Both the position numbers and the translations under genes were made by a program. Below the pieces are notes generated by a model. That model searched no databases and was not told where the DNA came from. It worked only from the letters and a program-made list of their open reading frames with translations. Positions 23,753 to 34,460 of a stretch of 64,000 nucleotides of DNA are shown one piece after another. The first letter of the stretch is position 1. Each line of letters begins with the position of its first letter. Source of the stretch: Tricholomella constricta (Eukaryota > Basidiomycota > Agaricomycetes > Agaricales > Lyophyllaceae); assembly GCA_013368375.1 (NCBI GenBank), contig JAACJP010000014.1, positions 857,728 to 921,727 of the forward strand, given 5' to 3'.

Positions 23753-26520
23753 ATGCCTGAGATCGAAACTTGGCTCAAATGTGCCCACACCTGCCGTCAT
23801 GCAGCTGACCACAAAAGTCGTATCCAAAACAGGCAAAGGGTCTATACGTACGATGGGCAGCAGATCAGTGTTGCAACAGTGCCTGTGTGGCACAAGCATT
23901 CAAGCCTCTGGAAAAAGCATGCAGGGTCACATCACCAGCATCCCAACTGCGATCAGAATTGCCCCCTTCACCACTTGATTGGAGCCAACCCGCTTCCTCC
24001 GGTGGTCAATCTCAGGGCTCCGCTCACACCCCAGGATTGGAGACGGTGGGGACTCGCGATTGCGCTCCGAGTGTTGGGGTTGAAATACGAGGCTGAAGTT
24101 CCCCAGAACTACGTACAGCGTGCGCAGCAGTTTCAGGAGCAGGGTTGGCCAGCCTGGACAGAGGATACTGAAGATCAGGATGAAGAGGAAGAGGATGAGG
24201 ATGAAGTGGAACAGGGACAGGATGAGGGACAGGAAGAGGAGGAAGAGGAGGAAGAGGAACAGAGAGAGGATGAGGGACAGGATGAAGAGGAAGAGGATGA
24301 AGAGGAAGAGGAAGAGGATGAGGAAGAGGATGAAGAGGAACAGGGACAGAATGAGGGACAGGATGAGGAGGCAGAGGAACAGGGACAGGATGAGGAGTTT
24401 GAGCTAGAGGATGAGCCCGCACTCGCTCGATACACGGGCCGTCGCCGTCGACACTGGGAACAGGAGTCTCAGCCAAAGGAAGATGAGTCTGTATCAGAGG
24501 AAGACGAGTCCCAGGTAGAGGATGAGCCCGCACGCCCTGGACACGCACACCGTCGACGCCGGGAAGAGGAGTCTGAGGTAGAGGAAGAGGAGTCTGGATC
24601 AGAGGAAGACGAGTCCGAGGTAGAGGATGAGCCCGCACGCCCTGGACACGCACGCCGGGAAGAGGAGTCTGAGGTAGAGGAAGAGGAGTCTGGATCAGAG
24701 GAAGACGAGTCCGAGGTAGAGGATGAGCCCGCACGCCCTGGACACGCACGCCGGGAAGAGGAGTCTGAGGTAGAGGAAGAGGAGTCTGGATCAGAGGAAG
24801 ACGAGTCCGAGGTAGAGGATGAGCCCGCACGCCCTGGACACGCACGCCGGGAAGAGGAGTCTGAGTTAGAGGAAGAGGAGTCTGGACCAGGGGAACAGGA
24901 GTCCATGGCAGAGGATGAGCACCCGAGCAGTCGATACGCGAGCCATCCCCGGAAGCGCACCCGCAGTCAATCGGCAGCCCATCAGCTGCAGCCCACCCTT
25001 GACGTGATCCCACCTCTCTTTCCGCGACCAGTCAGCTTGGCTGCTGGAGTCCCACCCATCAAGATAACCTTTGTCCAGAACCTCGGCCACTCGTACGACA
25101 CCAGCTTGGAAGCCCAGGGCACCATCTATTGGTGCAAGGACTACATACCTAAGTCTGTTTACAGGGCTTTGAAGAAGGCTCTTCCCTCCTCGGTCTACAG
25201 GTTGCCTAAGAATCAGGAGCTCGAGCAGACGGAACACCACCAGGACGTTGTTCGAATGAAGGACCCGGTGTATGTTCACATCGACGAGTGGGTAAGCCAC
25301 CCATTGCCTCTCCTAATCGTTCCTATGCTAATTTATCTAGACATACATGGTCGCAGCGTTAATGGAACGCCCTGCTGAATTTCAGGTGGAGCTCATGCGT
25401 TGGAAGGACTTTATGCAGGTCATCAGCCAAGGCACCGAGAGTCGTGTGATCTGGGGCGCGGACCTCATCATATGTGGTCTTGATTTCAGCGAAGACTTCT
25501 TGTAAGCTTTCTAAACCCCTAATCATCGCCCTAGCTGTCCTAAGATATCGATTATGTATTTTTAGGGGGCCAGCGTGTGCCCAGAAGTACGGCTGGGACA
25601 AACAGTCGTTCAAGCTGTGGTTTGAAAACTGGGTCAAGGTGTCGACCAAAAAGGCGGTATGGCCCAGTCCCTGGGAGTGTCTGATGTATGCAGACAAGCT
25701 GAGTTACCTGAGTGACCTTGCAGAGGTTGCAAGGGAGGCAGGATATATGACGCCCATGATCGCGCTTCTCGACCCTGGCAAGCTGGAGGAGCTGAGCCCC
25801 ACAGGTGTGTACAAGCGAGGGTACAGCGAGTCAGGGGACGGCGTATGGTTTCCAGGGAGGGACGACCCTGACCGTCAGGTTTTGCAGACGTTGAAGGACA
25901 AGGATCGGGAAGTGGAGGAGTGCTATGGAGGGCTGGAGATCAATGGCGTCAAGATTCGCCCGCAGTGGTTCCAAATGACCTTCTTGAGTACACTCAAGAA
26001 TTTAGGAGAACTGCGGGCTGTTTACGTTGGTGGAAAGCTTATGCACATTGCCTTCACGGTAGGGGGGGGCTTAGGGAGACTGGTCTTTGCTGATGCGGTA
26101 TATATCACACCGCTCTACGCCCTGCCGTGAGTTTCTTTGTTTTTGCGAATGAAACCCACTAACTTGGGTGATACCAGGGACGATCTCTCAGATGGACGCG
26201 TCAACGCGTGGCAAGCTGAGGAAGGGAGGGCCAAGTTTACTCAGTTCGCGGAGACGATCTTGCGAGGGATGATTTCGAAGCGCGAGCGGGGGGGTAAGTT
26301 CCTATCATCGGACATGCGCACCTTCTGCCGCATGGACATCTCCGTCTTCAGAGCTCCTGACGGTGGGTACCACCACTTCGTCAACGAGTTTGAGACTGGG
26401 CCTGGGTCTGGGCTATTCCTGGAAAGCCTCACCATCCACAAACGTCGGATGATACGCCAGACCATGGGTGATGTGTGGATGACGAAGGCAATTTATCGAC
26501 GCAGGCAGTCAGTCCTCTGA
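23753..26520 (+). CDS. Acidic-repeat protein with possible ATP-grasp-like C-terminus (867 aa)
   Basis: Exons 23753-25291, 25341-25501, 25566-26126 and 26178-26520 all join in phase. The ATG at 23753 (MPEIETWLKCAHTCRHAADH) is chosen because the open frame upstream is minisatellite. The N-terminus has clustered Cys/His (HHQHPNCDQNCPLHHLIG). Residues about 140-385 are extremely Glu/Asp-rich; three exact 96-bp (32-aa) repeats begin at 24561, 24657 and 24753 (unit includes DESEVEDEPARPGHARR). The C-terminal 370 residues are folded: RPQWFQMTFLSTLKNLGELR, AVYVGGKLMHIAFT, then FCRMDISVF and YHHFVNEFETG. This order (a GG-x-hydrophobic strand, R-x-D, N-E) recalls ATP-grasp enzymes and a protein type I believe is common in mushroom genomes. 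That reading is tentative. The gene seems intact. Confidence 0.72.
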
Positions 26521-26599
26521 ACATTGCTGGCAACTTTATATTTTTGCTTTGACCTATGAGTCGTATGTAACACCACTGTAGCATATTAATCTACCAATC

Positions 26600-26700
26600 A
26601 ACCGAACCAGGTGCGAAACCAGCTGCGAGGTGCGAACTAGGTGCGCAGTGCGGGTATGAGTGCAAATCAGGTGCGAAGGTGTGCAAAGGAGGTGCAAGGC
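26600..26700 (+). repeat. CAGGTGCGAAAC minisatellite, short block B
   Basis: About seven AGGTGCGAA-like units just 3' of the preceding gene. Confidence 0.75.
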
Positions 26701-26834
26701 CTAAGTAGACAAGATATTTCACACTTAGGTACCTCTGAGTGTATCCATGCACTCCATATCCTCTCCTTATCTACTTCACTGCCCTATCCATCTGACAGGA
26801 TTATTTCAATCAGTTCTGCATTGCTACCTTGCAG

Positions 26835-27422
26835 CTATTTACTTTCTGTACTTTGTCCAGCCTCCTCCCTGTGCTTAGCTCTAATCTTCTCTGTTGATAT
26901 ATGATCAGAGTGTGTTACCGACTTAGAATGGGAGATGACCTAAAACTCACCCCATTCTGGATATGCCCATAAGCCCGACTCTGGGAGGCACCCATCCTCC
27001 TGTAACTCTGGCCATCCCTTTGGCAATTCATCATGACGCACAAAGTCAGGCCGACCATCCTCCAAAAGCTTCTTGTACCACTCTACCGCTTTCTTGTCCG
27101 CTTCCTCCCTTTCCTCCCAGCCGGGCATTACGTTTATGGGCCAGTCACATGGTGGTTTCTCCACTTCGGGTTCGGGAGTTGCGATCTTACGCTTCTTCCG
27201 ATGTCGAGGTGGTGGGTTTGTCGAGGTCTGGGCTTCACCTATCAAACGGTTAGATTGGGCTGTGCATGACAACGCGTCGTCATCGCACCTGGAGTTTCAT
27301 TAGGGTTTTGGGCCCTAGTTGTTCTAGACCGGGTTGACCGACGGGGGGCTGAGGCTATATGTCAATATTAGTTTAGTTATAACACTAACCCAATGGAACT
27401 TACGTTGGGTTGGGGCATCCAT
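26835..27422 (-). CDS. 'DGRPxFVRHxELP' small protein (142 aa), paralogue of the N-terminus at 31508
   Basis: Exons 27404-27422, 27289-27354, 26951-27238 and 26835-26890 are in phase. It starts MDAPTQPSAPRRSTRSRTTR, a basic disordered region, then PRHRKKRKIATPEPEVE (possible nuclear localisation signal). The conserved core is AVEWYKKLLEDGRPDFVRHD, ELPKGWPELQE, LWAYPEWGE and, after the last intron, EKIRAKHREEAG. The same core with the same intron position and phase is found at 31508 (AEAWYRKLLEDGRPEFVRHE...LWHYEPWGEEIRRQHREQAA). Here the protein stops shortly after the core, so it may be a short paralogue or one truncated by decay. Function unknown. Confidence 0.65.
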
Positions 27423-27730
27423 AATTGCTGGGCTCAGATCAAGATCGATCAAGATAGTGGCGGTGTGAGACGGCTATAAATCGGGCTGAGACTCAAAATT
27501 TCATAGTCAGCTGGGCTAAGTAGAAATGCGAAGCCGGTGCAAGGCGGCGCAACTCAGGTGTCGCTGCAAATTTAGTTCCTAGTGGAGGTGTGTATAGTAG
27601 TACAAATGAGATATTATGAGTAGGGGGTGCGAGTATGAGGTGGAAGTGAGGTGAGACACCAGGTAGAAATGTCAAACACTGCTTACTTGGGATTCGTTAG
27701 CTCTCGACAGGCGGCGTAACCGCCAGCCAA
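27423..27730. other. Short intergenic spacer
   Basis: Holds a few isolated GGTGCAA-like units near 27530-27560. No gene is seen. Confidence 0.4.
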
Positions 27731-28125
27731 ACCAGGTGCCAGGTGCGAAACCAGTTGCGAAACAGGTGCCAAGTGCTAAACCAGGTGCGAACCAGGTGTG
27801 ACACCAGGTGTGGAACCAGGTGCGAAACCAGGTGCGAAACTAGGTGCAAGGTGCCAACCCAGGTGCGAGGTGCGAAACCAGGTGCGAACCAGGTGCCCAG
27901 TGCTAAACCAGGTGCGAACCCAGGTGCGAACCAGGTGTGACACCAGGTGCGAAACCAGGTGCGAAACCAGGTGCGAACCAGGTGCCCAGTGCTAAACCAG
28001 GTGCGAAACCAGGTGCGATGTGCCAAACCAGGTGTGACACTAGGTGTGGCACCAGGTGCAAGGTGCCAACCCAGGTGTGAGGTGCGAACCAGGTGAGAGG
28101 TGGGAGGTGCAAGGCAGCCTAGCTT
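27731..28125 (+). repeat. CAGGTGCGAAAC minisatellite, block C
   Basis: About 30 units of AACCAGGTGCG with AACCAGGTGTGACACC and GGTGCCAAGTGCTAAACC variants, lying 3' of the dioxygenase gene. Confidence 0.92.
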
Positions 28126-28225
28126 GTATACTAAGACAGGTGAAAGGCTTGAAATGACACAGCAAGGTCATGGTATAATAAAGCTTTAATATCAAACAAA
28201 AAGGTAAATATTTGTAGTCCATCCT

Positions 28226-29823
28226 CTAGTAGGTTGGATTGGGTGCTCTTCCCATTGCAGTCTTCCTTGCCCACCCTGACTCCTTATCTTTCAAAGTCTC
28301 CAGACTATGAGATGGAGAGAAAAACACGGTACCAATTCGCCCTGGAGTGAGCAAGTCACCAGGGCACAACTCCTTGGGTGTCCACCTTGCCACTGAGTGG
28401 TAAATCTTTGATGCTGGGAAAAAACACACATGGCCTGGTTTGTACCTATGGTTATGAATACAGTTAGAGCTTGTTTGAAGACAAGGAAAATGGCTTACAG
28501 AAACTTTGTGTTGAGCGAAGGCACCAGCATTTCCCCTCCCTCAAAGAAACCCACAGCAAAGCTCACCGCTGGCCCTTCATCTCCATCATCCAAATGTAGC
28601 TCCACTTGGAGCTTGTAGACAATGGCTCGACCCAGCCATGGCCCAGGATCTTCTGTCACCCAAACCCCAGCTTCGAAAGCTTTGACGAACGTGGCGTGCT
28701 CCGTTGGAAAGAGAGCTTTGAACCAAACGGCCAACGTCTTGGCCAAGAGCGAGGTGGCATAGAAATAATTCTTGATGCCTGCGCACGCCAACCCAGATTG
28801 GGAGTGGGCTGCTGAGAGGTAGAGGCCCTATACAAAAATAATATATTAATAAAGCTCCAGTACGTTCACGGGGCTTACCTTTTCTGGCTGTGCCTGCTGC
28901 ATCCAGCCATGAACCAGGTGGACAACGCCGCAGCGCTCTTGCCGCTCGACGCCAGGGTTCGCAGCATCCGTGTAACGCATCACACGTGGCTCTGCGACGT
29001 CCTTGCGAATAGGATGGCGGCTATCAGCCTTACTTAGCTTAGGGTGCACGGCAGAACACAAAACTTGTGTCGCCTCATGATAGCGCTGGACCACGTCGTC
29101 CTAAACCCCGAACTCCATGTCAGCACCATCAAACACTCATGAAAAACCAATGACTCACCCTAAGGCCATCGAACCTGGTTGAGGTGGCTTGCTCAAGCTC
29201 CAAAGCACACTTGGCCTGATTTGCAAGAGTCAGTGCCATGACCTCAGGCTCCTCCGTGGCAAGGGCCCTTTGCCCAAGGTAGAAAAACACTGCCACTCCG
29301 TCAGCATCCAGAAACTGGGCAGAGAAAGCCTGGGATGGGACAGTGGGGGACGCGAGGGTATCACAGATGTTCTGCATCTGTGTGCGGTCCGAGTGTTCGA
29401 GGTCCTTCAGCTTCCAGTCGGTCTTGAACTTGGGAGCGAACCGTAGATAGTCCTGGGCGCGCTTCTCAGTGAGCGTAAGGGTGTGATTCATGCGCGACTC
29501 AGTGCTTCGGGGCGTCTTCGAACCCACAAGGTCCGATGTGTATGCCTCTATGGCAGGCAGAGGGACGTTGTCAGACTTGAGTAGCCTCTGATATGAAATC
29601 TAAGTCAGAACATATAATAAAGAACATGTAGGGGCGCCCTAACTCGTCGGGCCGCTTGCTGATTGATCGGTGTCGGTTAACTAGGAATAACTGATCAGCC
29701 AGAATGGCGTACCTTGTCTTTCTGCTGAAGCCAAGTTCCAGAATCAGCCCTATTGATGTAAAATTCACTCAACCTGCTTACTTTCTTAGTCTTCTTAGTG
29801 GCCTTGGTTTCAGGGTTGGGCAT
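28226..29823 (-). CDS. 2OG-Fe(II) dioxygenase, TET/JBP-like (436 aa)
   Basis: Exons 29713-29823, 29159-29587, 28879-29100, 28499-28827 and 28226-28445 are in phase throughout. The start MPNPETKATKKTKK is a basic leader. The C-terminal half is a double-stranded beta-helix dioxygenase: HxD at His332/Asp334 (VELHLDDGDEG), then AVSFAVGFFEGGEMLVPSLN, LYKPGHVCFFPASKIYHSV with the distal iron His380, and 2OG-binding Arg400 in LTPGRIGTVFF. The 'FxGGExxxPxL...PGxVxFF...xYHxV' pattern is that of the TET/JBP-like group, which is expanded in Agaricomycetes and acts on 5-methylpyrimidines in DNA. The exact substrate cannot be told here. Iron and 2OG ligands are all present, so it could be active. It neighbours a BAH-PHD reader and a SUMO-protease fusion. 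Confidence 0.75.
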
Positions 29824-29939
29824 CCTGGAAAGATCGCTGTAAGAGAACGCAAGCGCTGCATGAAAACTTCAACATGCATTCACATGACTGTGGGAAGCAT
29901 CACATGACTTCAAATTTATTCGCCTAATACGCAGTGTGG

Positions 29940-30455
29940 AGAAACTCCAGGTGCGAACGCTACCACTATGAACCCCCAGGTGCGAACACCAGGTGCGAAC
30001 GCCCAGGTCAACACCCATGCCAGGTGCGAGCACCAGGTGTGAACACCCAGCCATGCCAGGTGCGAACTTCAGGTGAACCCACCGGGTTAGGACGCCCAGG
30101 TAAACGCCAGGTGCGAACTGCCAGGTGCCAACGCCCAGGTCAGCCCCCAAGCCAGGTGCTAACACCAGGTGCGAACACCCATGCCAGGTGCCAACACCAG
30201 GTGAGAACACCAGGTGGGAACACCCAGGTCAATGCCCATGCCAGGTGCGAACACCAGGTGCAAACGCCCAGCTCAGCCCCCATGCCAGGTGCGAACTCCA
30301 GGTGGGACCACCCAGCTCAGCCCCCATGCCAGGTGCTAACGCCAGGCGGGAACACCCAGGTCAACGCCCATGCCGGGTGCTAACGCCAGGTGCCAACACC
30401 CAGGTCAACGCCCATGCCAGGTGCGAACCACCAGGTGCGAACACTGACCCCGGTG
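29940..30455 (+). repeat. CAGGTGCGAACACC minisatellite, block D
   Basis: About 35 units of CCAGGTGCGAACACCCA, with GGTCAACGCCCATGCCAGGT longer variants. It lies in the 5' flank of the minus-strand dioxygenase gene. Confidence 0.92.
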
Positions 30456-30559
30456 TGAACGGAGGCCAAATACAAAAACCCTACCTTTGTATATGAGGCA
30501 GTCGAACTTAGTTGTCACATTTATCTATGGTACTGGCAAGGTCTGACATTGTCCCCCAA

Positions 30560-31120
30560 AGTGGAGGTGGGTATGTGGGCGACGCTCGTACGAGCGCTCT
30601 ACTGCCCCACAAGCGTGAGCTTGTGTCGTACTTGACCCAAAGTGGAGGTGGGTATGTGGGCGACGCTCGTACGAGCGCTCTACTGCCCCACAAGCATGCG
30701 CTTGTGTCATACCCAACCAAGGGCGGGTCAGCACGTGGGCGACGCTCGTACGAGCGCTCTACTGCCCCACAAGCGTGAGCTTGTGTCGTACTTGACCCAA
30801 AGTGGAGGTGGGTATGTGGGCGACGCTCGTACGAGCGCTCTACTGCCCCACAAGCATGCGCTTGTGTCATACCCAACCAAGGGCGGGTCAGTACGTGGGC
30901 GACGCTCGTACGAGCGCTCTACTGCCCCACAAGCGTGAGCTTGTGTCGTACTTGACCCAAAGTGGAGGTGGGTACGTGGGCGACGCTCGTACGAGCGCTC
31001 TACTGCCCCACAAGCGTGCACTTGTGTTGTACCCCACCAAGGGCGAGGTCCAGTACGTGGGCGACGCTCGTACGAGCGCTCTACTGCCCCACAAGCATGA
31101 GCTTGTGTCGTACTGGACCT
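30560..31120 (+). repeat. 80-bp palindromic satellite, seven copies in dimeric order
   Basis: GACGCTCGTACGAGCG starts at 30581, 30662, 30741, 30822, 30901, 30982 and 31063 (79-81 bp apart). Each unit holds a perfect palindrome (CGCTCGTACGAGCG) and a second hairpin (CACAAGCGTGAGCTTGTG). Two spacer types alternate, giving a 160-bp dimer for most of the array. Long open frames on both strands are repeat artefacts. Confidence 0.93.
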
Positions 31121-31507
31121 TAAGCCATGCACCACCATGTGAGAATGAGGTCCTCTGCAGGGGTGATGGGTGTTCGCAAAGAAGAGGTTCATCTGAGTTT
31201 GAATAGTACTTATAGTGGCTGAGTCTGAATTGTCTGAGCTTGAATCTGCAAGCCAGCCCTAAACACAAACTGCCCAGGCGCTGTTGGCCCTACAGCTAGA
31301 TGCCGAATGATGGGCCCTCCTGGCAATGCTTGTCTAGATCAATGTGTTCTATCTGAGTTATCCTATGAAGAACCCCCACAATCCACACAGCTACAGCTAC
31401 CACCTTGAGGGTTTAATGGCAATCATGGACCAAACCAAACATTGGTATAAACAAACGCTGATATCGATCCGACGCTGATATTGATCTGCATTTGGCTGTA
31501 AACCACC
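31121..31507. other. Spacer upstream of the + strand gene set
   Basis: No gene recognised; presumably the promoter of the gene at 31508. Confidence 0.35.
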
Positions 31508-32884
31508 ATGCAGGCAGAACTTCAAATCATCCAAGCGAACAAGGCCGCAGAGGCATGGTACCGTAAGCTTTTGGAGGATGGTCGGCCTGAGTTTGTGCGT
31601 CATGAAGAACTGCCAAAGGACTGGCCAGAGGCAATGGAGGGACACCAGCTCAAAGAATCATCTTTATGGCATTATGAACCATGGGGTGAGACTTCCTTCA
31701 TCTCAGTTTTGTCAAACACACTCTGATCATTTTCAGAGGAAATCAGGAGGCAGCACAGGGAGCAGGCTGCAAAAGCCCGTCAGTCAATTGGTAGTAGCAA
31801 GGTCATGACTCCTCAGCCAGGTGTGGCTTACATTGCTGATTGACCATGAGGCTGGACTAATCATGCATAATATAATACAGTCTACAGCTATAGAAGCTCA
31901 AGCCTGAGCGAAGACTTGTCAGATCGGTTGATCAGTGAAGATCAGATTCACCCACCTCCAGGGAGCGAAGACGAGATACACCCACCTCCAGGGAGTGAAG
32001 ATGAGATTCACCCACCTCCAGGGAGTGAAGAGGAGATTCACTCACCTCTGAATGGACCATCGAGCGACTCTGGGGTTGATGTAGTCACGGATGAACCTCC
32101 TGCATGGGAACAGGGCCAGGCATTCAGTAAGCTCTACCTAAGGTATCGTTGAGTTACACCTCACTGAGTCGCCACAGATGACATGTCTACTGCAACTCAC
32201 AGTTCCAAGGATGTGAACATGGAGAGTCCTGAAAGGTCAGGTCTTTCAAGTGGGGAAGCACCAGGGGAGGAACCAGTCGCACCTGAGAGGGAATCAGGCA
32301 GCGAGGACAGCTTGGACTCTGAAAGGGAGACAGACAACTCAAGCAGCAGTAGGGAAGAGACGCCACCTCCGCGAAAAAGGAGGCCTGGTATGCGACCAGT
32401 TTTCATCGCTTCTCCTCGTAAGCCCAAGTTGGCACCACAGTCCTCACCTGGCCCATCTCCCACACCTTTGCGATCATCGCCATTTATGACAAAGAGGAGG
32501 CCATCTGATAGAGAGGTAAAAGATTGGGCGCAGGAGGCATTGCAGCTGCGGAAGTTGTACGACGGAGATGATGAACCCCACAGCCCCGAAGAGTTCTTCA
32601 ACTCAATTCTCAGTATAGGTGAGAGAAACCATGCAGTACCTGAAGCAAACCATATTGTGAAGGTGCTTAATGCACAGAAGGTGAGTCGTCTTAAGTTACA
32701 GCTCGCTCCAAAAGGTTGATCAGTGCCATAGGTGGTTCTTTTAAAAAGCACCCTAAAGGCTGCTGCAGAAACCCTCCTGGCAGTGAAAAACAGCCACCTG
32801 TTGGGCCAAAGAGATAATAGAGATGAAATCCAAACTCTGGCTAGGTGGGGATTAGCCGTCGTTGAGTTGGTAAAAGTCCTCTAG
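31508..32884 (+). CDS. 'DGRPxFVRHxELP' protein with Ser/Pro-rich linker and helical C-terminus (387 aa)
   Basis: Exons 31508-31685, 31737-31820, 31881-32126, 32178-32680 and 32732-32884 stay in phase. An alternative retained intron would end the protein early at 31843. The N-terminal core (AEAWYRKLLEDGRPEFVRHE; ELPKDWPEAMEG; LWHYEPWGEEIRRQHREQA) is shared with the gene at 26835, including the intron inside the WG codon pair. The middle is disordered and acidic, with a 10-residue repeat (IHPPPGSEDE, four copies from about 31946) and a basic PPPRKRRPGMRP motif, a possible NLS. The C-terminus is helical (DREVKDWAQEALQLRKLY; VVLLKSTLKAAAETLLAVKN) and could dimerise. Function unknown; first of three collinear genes. 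Confidence 0.7.
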
Positions 32885-33126
32885 TTAGCAGATTACCAAC
32901 ATCCTTAGGTCCTTATCCAGGGCCCTATATAAATTCAAATTGACCCCTTGATCAGACGGCAGACTTTCATTGTTTGGTTCCACCAGATCTACGCCACTAG
33001 CGCAGAAATATGAGGTTCCAGTAGCCGGTTCGTGTTTCAGATTGTATCGAGATTCAGGAATTGGATTGTAACATTCCTTGAGTATTAATTGCCAGCGAGG
33101 TAGCATAACGTTCATCATTGTCTTTC

Positions 33127-34270
33127 ATGCCACCCCATCGCACATTGCGGCCTCGCAAGGCGTCCCGCCTTCACAACCAGCTGGAAGCGTCTGATCGTCC
33201 GCCTTCTGTCCAACAATTCCAGGACCTGGAGCGCGTCGAACCTCTCTCCATTGAGGATGCAGTGGAGACGGAGAGGCAGGGCAAACATGTGTGGGCTGAG
33301 TTCTACGAAAATGACGAGTGAGTCCCAGGTCTATTAACAGGCGCTGTTCTGCTGAAGCCTAAGTCAATAGTGTTTTTATTCGCCATGTTGATATTCCGAG
33401 CAAGCCCAAGCCGGAAGATTACTGGAAAGCTAAAATTCATGGCATTGCATTTGACAATAGGACGAAGAAGACGTGGGTAGCCGTGAAGTGGTACTACTCC
33501 AAAATCCATCTGCAGGATCAGACCCTCAAGTGGAAGACGGGTAAAGAGTGAGTTATGCGCTTAGGGATAAATTTCTTAGATTCTCAACCTAGACTTTCAG
33601 AAAAGCTATCTTTCCGTGCTTGGCAGAGAGTGAGTTGGTATTATCCAACCATCTGGATATAATTGAGCCCCTCTGCATAGAGGGTGCGTAATGTTGACCA
33701 TCTCAGGATCCTCAGCCATTAACCTTTTGTGTAGCCCCCCTGACAGTGGTGCCGTTCAAGGACCACCTCTATGTTTCTCATGTCCCCCGCGGCTCTTGGT
33801 TTACGAGGATAACCGCTGAATTAAGGCGCTCCCCAGGTTCATTGAAGGTAAGCCATTAGTAGTACCTTCATTAATATTCTACTGATGACAAATGTGGGTG
33901 TGATCAGGGCGTGTATCTGAGTTGCACATGTAGTCGCATCTACGACCCTGAAAAAGATATCCAACGCTACTGCCGCCAGTGCGCATGGTGGTACCATCAA
34001 GAGTGCATGGATATCAGTTTGCCTTATGAGGCTGATCCAACACTGTCTCCTGCTGCCACCATAGCGCAGATCCCTTGCATTCGTGGACTTCAGTCGCACA
34101 CCCGCTCTGTCAGCGGCCCTGGGGACAAAATTACAAGACTTCAAGGTTGGTTGGAGTCCGATGAGCTTCCTGACAACTGGCGAGAGTTACTGGGCGAAAG
34201 GTTTTGCACTATGGCGGAGAGCACAGATTGGGGTCGCTACGAGTGCCCAGGATGTTCGTCGATAATTTGA
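33127..34270 (+). CDS. BAH-PHD chromatin reader (308 aa)
   Basis: Exons 33127-33317, 33371-33547, 33601-33683, 33735-33847 and 33908-34270 are in phase. After a basic start (MPPHRTLRPRKASRLHNQLE), residues about 45-175 read as a BAH domain (DYWKAKIHGIAFDNRTKKTW, VAVKWYYSKIHL, SELVLSNHLDIIEPLCIEA). Residues 189-308 form a PHD-type C4HC3 finger: Cys194, Cys196, Cys210, Cys213, His218, Cys221, Cys301 and Cys304, with SRIYDPEKDIQRYCRQCAWW and YHQECM. The gap between the third and fourth pairs is unusually long (about 80 residues). BAH and PHD modules bind nucleosomes or modified histone tails, so a nuclear chromatin role is expected. The gene looks intact. Confidence 0.8.
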
Positions 34271-34460
34271 TTAGGCATTAAGGGTTTTAAGGGTTTTAAT
34301 TGAGACTAGGCTATCTACGGAGTTGGGATTCAGCAAGCGGCAATTGCCAAGAATTTTCAAAAAACCCTTTTTAGGCTCGATCGATCGGGCTCAGTTGCAA
34401 ACCGCATGGACCATATTAAGAGCATGTGTTAGCTCAGTATACCCTTTCACCCCCCACACC

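Noticed and set aside
24024..25013. Long antisense open frame (329 codons) opposite the acidic-repeat protein
   Set aside because: It is the reverse complement of the Glu/Asp-rich repeat; the sense strand has spliced, folded flanking sequence, the antisense does not.
22735..31120. Regular repeats with spacers that could suggest a CRISPR array
   Set aside because: Units are degenerate 7-12 bp minisatellites or 80-bp satellites without unique equal-length spacers; the genome is eukaryotic.
30560..31206. Open frames over the 80-bp satellite (GDARTSALLPHK...)
   Set aside because: Unit lengths of 79-81 bp and palindromes give stop-free frames on both strands; no flanking coding context.
31508..31843. 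A separate 94-residue gene ending at 31843
   Set aside because: An in-phase intron (31821-31880) links it to the following exons, and all later junctions stay in frame; kept only as an alternative.
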